Part shown: positions 5,641 to 7,833 of the stretch, piece after piece
How the letters are laid out: each line of letters starts with the position of its first letter
How positions within the stretch are numbered: the first letter of the stretch is position 1
Source: Cyanobacteria bacterium HKST-UBA02
GTDB taxonomy: Bacteria; Cyanobacteriota; Vampirovibrionia; Obscuribacterales; Obscuribacteraceae
Assembly (NCBI GenBank): GCA_020431945.1
Contig: JAGQHH010000152.1
Span: 1 to 7,833 of the forward strand
Length of the DNA stretch: 7,833 bases
Direction: 5' to 3'
Notes under the pieces: generated by a model
Told to the model about the DNA's origin: nothing
The model's input: only the letters and a program-made list of their open reading frames with translations
Database searches by the model: none
Made by a program: the position numbers and the translations under genes

Positions 5641-6267
5641 TTAAGGCGTAAACGAATTGAGAAAGCGCACGAAATCTGGGTTTTCGGTGTTCTGAGTGGT
5701 GGCTTCCACCATATAGAGTCCTTGCTTGTTCACATAAAAACGTTCCACCACTGTCGCCTTGCCGACCTGGCCGACATATTCCTGGGCGATCCCGGTGGCG
5801 AGCTGGGCTGAGCCATTGGGCTGGAACTGGGTCTTGAAGCCCATCTGGGCGAATTGTTGCTGGGTGGCCGCCAGGACTTTTTGAGCGTACTGGGTGAGCA
5901 CCTGCTCGTCGGTGAGACCCTTTTTCTGGTCTTCATCATAATTGCGTTTGGTTATACCGACCCGGAAAGACATCTTCTCCTTGGTGTTCTGAGCCACATA
6001 GAGGACCTGTCCCACCTTGGCGTCTTCCTGCATCTTGATCGGCTTTGGCATCTCGAAGCGGACGGTGGCTCCGTCGATCTTCATTTCCTGCCAGTCACCC
6101 CCGCCGCCACCACCGGGCATCATGCCTGCCTGCGGCGCCCCGGGCGCTTCCTGCATATTGGCACCCCCGCCGCCTCCACAGGCGCTCAGACCTGCCGTGA
6201 GAATCAGCACCATGGAGCCAGTGATAAGCTTTCTGTTTGTATTTTTCATAACGCGCCATCGTACCAT
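5641..6267 (-). CDS. Glycine-rich lipoprotein, possible PsbP/Mog1-like domain
   Basis: The protein has 208 residues from the ATG at 6267. A basic n-region (NTNRK) and a hydrophobic core lead to the lipobox LSAC, with C30 the predicted lipidated cysteine. Then come a G5 run, a flexible linker rich in Gly, Pro and Met (residues 31-57) including a second G6 run, and a folded domain to the end. That domain has the DGATVRFEMPKPI start, a mid-domain long helix (about 117-140) and a closing VNKQGLYMVEATT ... FVRFLNSF, resembling PsbP/Mog1-like lipoproteins; this is a pattern-level guess. The start at 6267 is 5 nt after the vWA stop with GTAGAG nearby. ATG at 6249 would give a more usual lipoprotein signal (Cys at 24) but has no clear ribosome site. 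It should be tethered to the membrane, probably on the periplasmic side. Its role is unknown. Confidence 0.82.
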   Translation of the reverse strand: MVRWRVMKNTNRKLITGSMVLILTAGLSACGGGGGANMQEAPGAPQAGMMPGGGGGGDWQEMKIDGATVRFEMPKPIKMQEDAKVGQVLYVAQNTKEKMSFRVGITKRNYDEDQKKGLTDEQVLTQYAQKVLAATQQQFAQMGFKTQFQPNGSAQLATGIAQEYVGQVGKATVVERFYVNKQGLYMVEATTQNTENPDFVRFLNSFTP

Positions 6268-6272
6268 ATTAG

Positions 6273-7610
6273 TTACTCTACCTGTTTCTCGATGAGAGCC
6301 GCTACCAGCATCTTAAGAAGCCCGTACTGTCTGAGCTCCGAGAATGTTCGCGAATCGACTATGTCGAACCTTGCCCCGGAGCTGACCAGGTCGTTGTCGA
6401 GAGCCTCGATCACCGGTCTGCCCGCCTCCGACTCATCCACTCCCAGAAATGTTATGACGACTTCTCTGGGACTGGTCATCTGTTGCGTGGCCGAGACAAT
6501 CACATGTCTGAGACTATCAGGATTGCCCTCACCATCGGAGAGAACAGCGATTGCCAGGGGGCGCGTGCTTCTCGAGCTGCTCTTGCGCTTGAAATAATCG
6601 CTGAGCATATAGGCCAGAGGCGCGGCGATATTGGTGCCACCATCGGGGGTGTAATCTTCGAAGACCCGGGCGATGCGGTCGGCCCGGGCGCCGCCGATAA
6701 CTGTGAAAGTTCTGGTGAAAGGCACTATCGTGATCCCATAAGGGAAAAGCGATCCTCCCTGGCTCAAGAGCTGCAGGCTTTCCTGCTTGCACCAGTTCCA
6801 GCGGCTGAGAAGGCGGCCGTCCGGGCTGAGGTTCCTGATTCGTATCCGATCTCCCATGCTTCCGGAGCAATCGATAAGAAGGGCGCAGTCATAAGAAGCG
6901 AGCCTGTCTCGATATTGATCCAGGAGCTCGGGATGCTTTATCGAACCGCTGAGCATCGGGCTCGAAGACGGTTGTGGTTCAGATTTCCTGCCTGCTCTCA
7001 AGTTGAGGGAATAGAGTTTGCCATCTCTTTTAATGCTCAGGCTGTAGCCGCCGTCCCTGAGCTTCTCCGCGCCTGTTACAAGATCCCCCTTCTTGAGACC
7101 GCCGAGCCAGGCCAGGGAAGGTGGGAAAACGCTGGTCACAGTTCCTTTTAGATCATGTATATCTTTGCCGGCGGTCTCATAGCCGAGCAGGCGCCGGGCT
7201 GATACATGGGGTGCCGTACTGGCTATGGCTTTGCGGGCGTTCTGGGCACGGGGATCTTGGGCGCCGAAGCTGCGCTCGGCGGACTGCAGAGCGATCTGGA
7301 AAGCGCTCAGGGCCCGGGCGAAGTCACCTTTCTGGTAGAGCTTCAAACCGGCATTGTAAGCGCTGACGCTGTCCGAGCGAGGGATAGAGAGAACGGTGGG
7401 ATCGTAGCCGTCCTCGATTCTGCCCTGGAGCTCCTTTTGAGGGGCGACCTGGTCCAGGCTCGGAGTCAGGGCTTGTAAAGGCGGCAGGGGCGGATTTTTG
7501 CGGTCCGCGGCCAGAGCCGGGCAAAGTTGGAGGAGGGCGGCCAGAACCATCGCCCTGAAAAAAGATCCGGGATGAATCGAACTCAAGACTGGTCGGAAGG
7601 CTTCTCCCAT
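6273..7610 (-). CDS. Secreted protein with TPR-like, PDZ-like and vWA domains
   Basis: The protein has 445 residues. A hydrophobic stretch at about 17-35 ending in PALAA is a signal peptide. Residues 82-115 look like a TPR unit (AYNAGLKLYQKGDFARALSAF). Residues 140-207 look PDZ-like: GTVTSVFPPSLAWLGGLKKGD, then SIKRDGKLYSLNL. The vWA domain runs about 238-440 and has a complete metal site: DCSGS (D247, S249, S251), T326 in DGGTN, and D359 in LSDGEGN. Such domains bind protein ligands through a divalent metal, so this is probably an extracytoplasmic adaptor. The ATG at 7610 lies inside the upstream gene (28-nt overlap) and has no good ribosome site; ATG at 7550, just before the hydrophobic core, is an alternative and would leave almost no n-region. 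The lipoprotein follows by 5 nt. The vWA call is firm, PDZ probable, TPR tentative. Confidence 0.9.
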   Translation of the reverse strand: MGEAFRPVLSSIHPGSFFRAMVLAALLQLCPALAADRKNPPLPPLQALTPSLDQVAPQKELQGRIEDGYDPTVLSIPRSDSVSAYNAGLKLYQKGDFARALSAFQIALQSAERSFGAQDPRAQNARKAIASTAPHVSARRLLGYETAGKDIHDLKGTVTSVFPPSLAWLGGLKKGDLVTGAEKLRDGGYSLSIKRDGKLYSLNLRAGRKSEPQPSSSPMLSGSIKHPELLDQYRDRLASYDCALLIDCSGSMGDRIRIRNLSPDGRLLSRWNWCKQESLQLLSQGGSLFPYGITIVPFTRTFTVIGGARADRIARVFEDYTPDGGTNIAAPLAYMLSDYFKRKSSSRSTRPLAIAVLSDGEGNPDSLRHVIVSATQQMTSPREVVITFLGVDESEAGRPVIEALDNDLVSSGARFDIVDSRTFSELRQYGLLKMLVAALIEKQVE

Positions 7611-7828
7611 TTCTTGCCGTTGATGGCCTGCCTGATGCTCTCACCGAGTCCGCCGCCCATGAGACCGCCGGGGCGGGTCGAGAGGCTGCTCTCATTCTCG
7701 CCATAGTTGACCCTGACTTCAGCCGGTCGGGATAGATAGCCCCTGGGAGTGGGATTGAGAGGCTGGTAGCTTTCGTCGATGATGTCGAGCATGCTCATGG
7801 ATGAAGATTCGGATACTTCGGGATTCAT
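7583..7828 (-). CDS. Polar protein of unknown function, possibly partial at the right edge
   Basis: An open frame of 81 residues begins at an ATG at 7828. Only 5 nt lie beyond it, and those stay open in frame, so the gene may start outside the window and this may be only the C-terminal part. Other in-frame ATGs lie at residues 11 and 13. The protein is polar and rich in Ser, Pro and Glu, with a Gly-rich patch RPGGLMGGGLGES (about 52-64) and a basic tail. It has no signal peptide, membrane segment or motif that I recognise. Its 3' end overlaps the start of the vWA gene by 28 nt, which supports a shared transcript. That overlap, together with an uncertain start for the vWA gene, means one of the two boundaries may be wrong. 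Confidence 0.55.
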   Translation of the reverse strand: MNPEVSESSSMSMLDIIDESYQPLNPTPRGYLSRPAEVRVNYGENESSLSTRPGGLMGGGLGESIRQAINGKKWEKPSDQS

Positions 7829-7833
7829 GTCGA

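Noticed and set aside
5854..6597. A 247-codon plus-strand open frame across the lipoprotein and vWA genes.
   Set aside because: It spans two well-supported minus-strand genes and their junction, with no motif of its own.
6483..7151. A 222-codon plus-strand open frame opposite the vWA gene.
   Set aside because: It is antisense to the vWA domain, including its metal-site residues; long shadows are expected in GC-rich DNA.
1..7833. Mobile element, CRISPR array, tRNA or phage origin for any part.
   Set aside because: I saw no transposase or integrase motifs, no regularly spaced repeats, no cloverleaf and no terminal inverted repeats; base and codon use look even across the window.

Overview
The window looks like ordinary bacterial chromosome, dense in genes and moderately GC-rich. 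Shine-Dalgarno sites are recognisable, TGA serves as a normal stop, a lipobox lipoprotein is present, and two more proteins carry N-terminal signal peptides. Together these point to a bacterium rather than an archaeon. The lineage cannot be fixed from the sequence alone. I see no tRNA, rRNA, CRISPR array, insertion sequence or phage gene. Eleven of the twelve genes lie on the minus strand.

Right block (7828 down to 5203, minus): a polar protein of unknown function that may continue past the right edge; a secreted protein combining a helical repeat, a PDZ-like segment and a von Willebrand factor A (vWA) domain with an intact metal site; a glycine-rich lipoprotein; and a single-domain rhodanese. 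The vWA gene overlaps the gene before it, and the next two gaps are 5 and 21 nt, so this is probably one envelope-related operon. A weak hairpin follows the rhodanese stop. After a 161 nt gap comes a lone 83-residue three-helix membrane protein (5041-4790).

Middle: one plus-strand gene (4204-4776) encodes a secreted protein that I do not recognise. It converges on the 83-residue membrane gene with 13 nt between stops, and it diverges from the left operon.

Left block (4107 down to the left edge, minus): six tightly packed genes. In order they are a zinc-free quinone-oxidoreductase-like reductase; a cysteine-rich radical SAM enzyme that resembles the archaeal tetraether lipid synthase (Tes/MJ0619) family; an Lgt-like integral membrane protein with altered catalytic positions; a zinc-ribbon membrane protein; an 82-residue membrane protein; and a gamma-glutamylcyclotransferase-like protein cut by the left edge. 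Gaps are 11 and 2 nt, and three junctions are 4-nt ATGA/GTGA overlaps.

The most interesting point is this left operon. A Tes-like radical SAM enzyme is overlapped by a homologue of an enzyme that uses phospholipid, with a reductase and two small membrane proteins alongside. A bacterial membrane-lipid modification pathway is a reasonable hypothesis, but it rests on family resemblance and gene order only.
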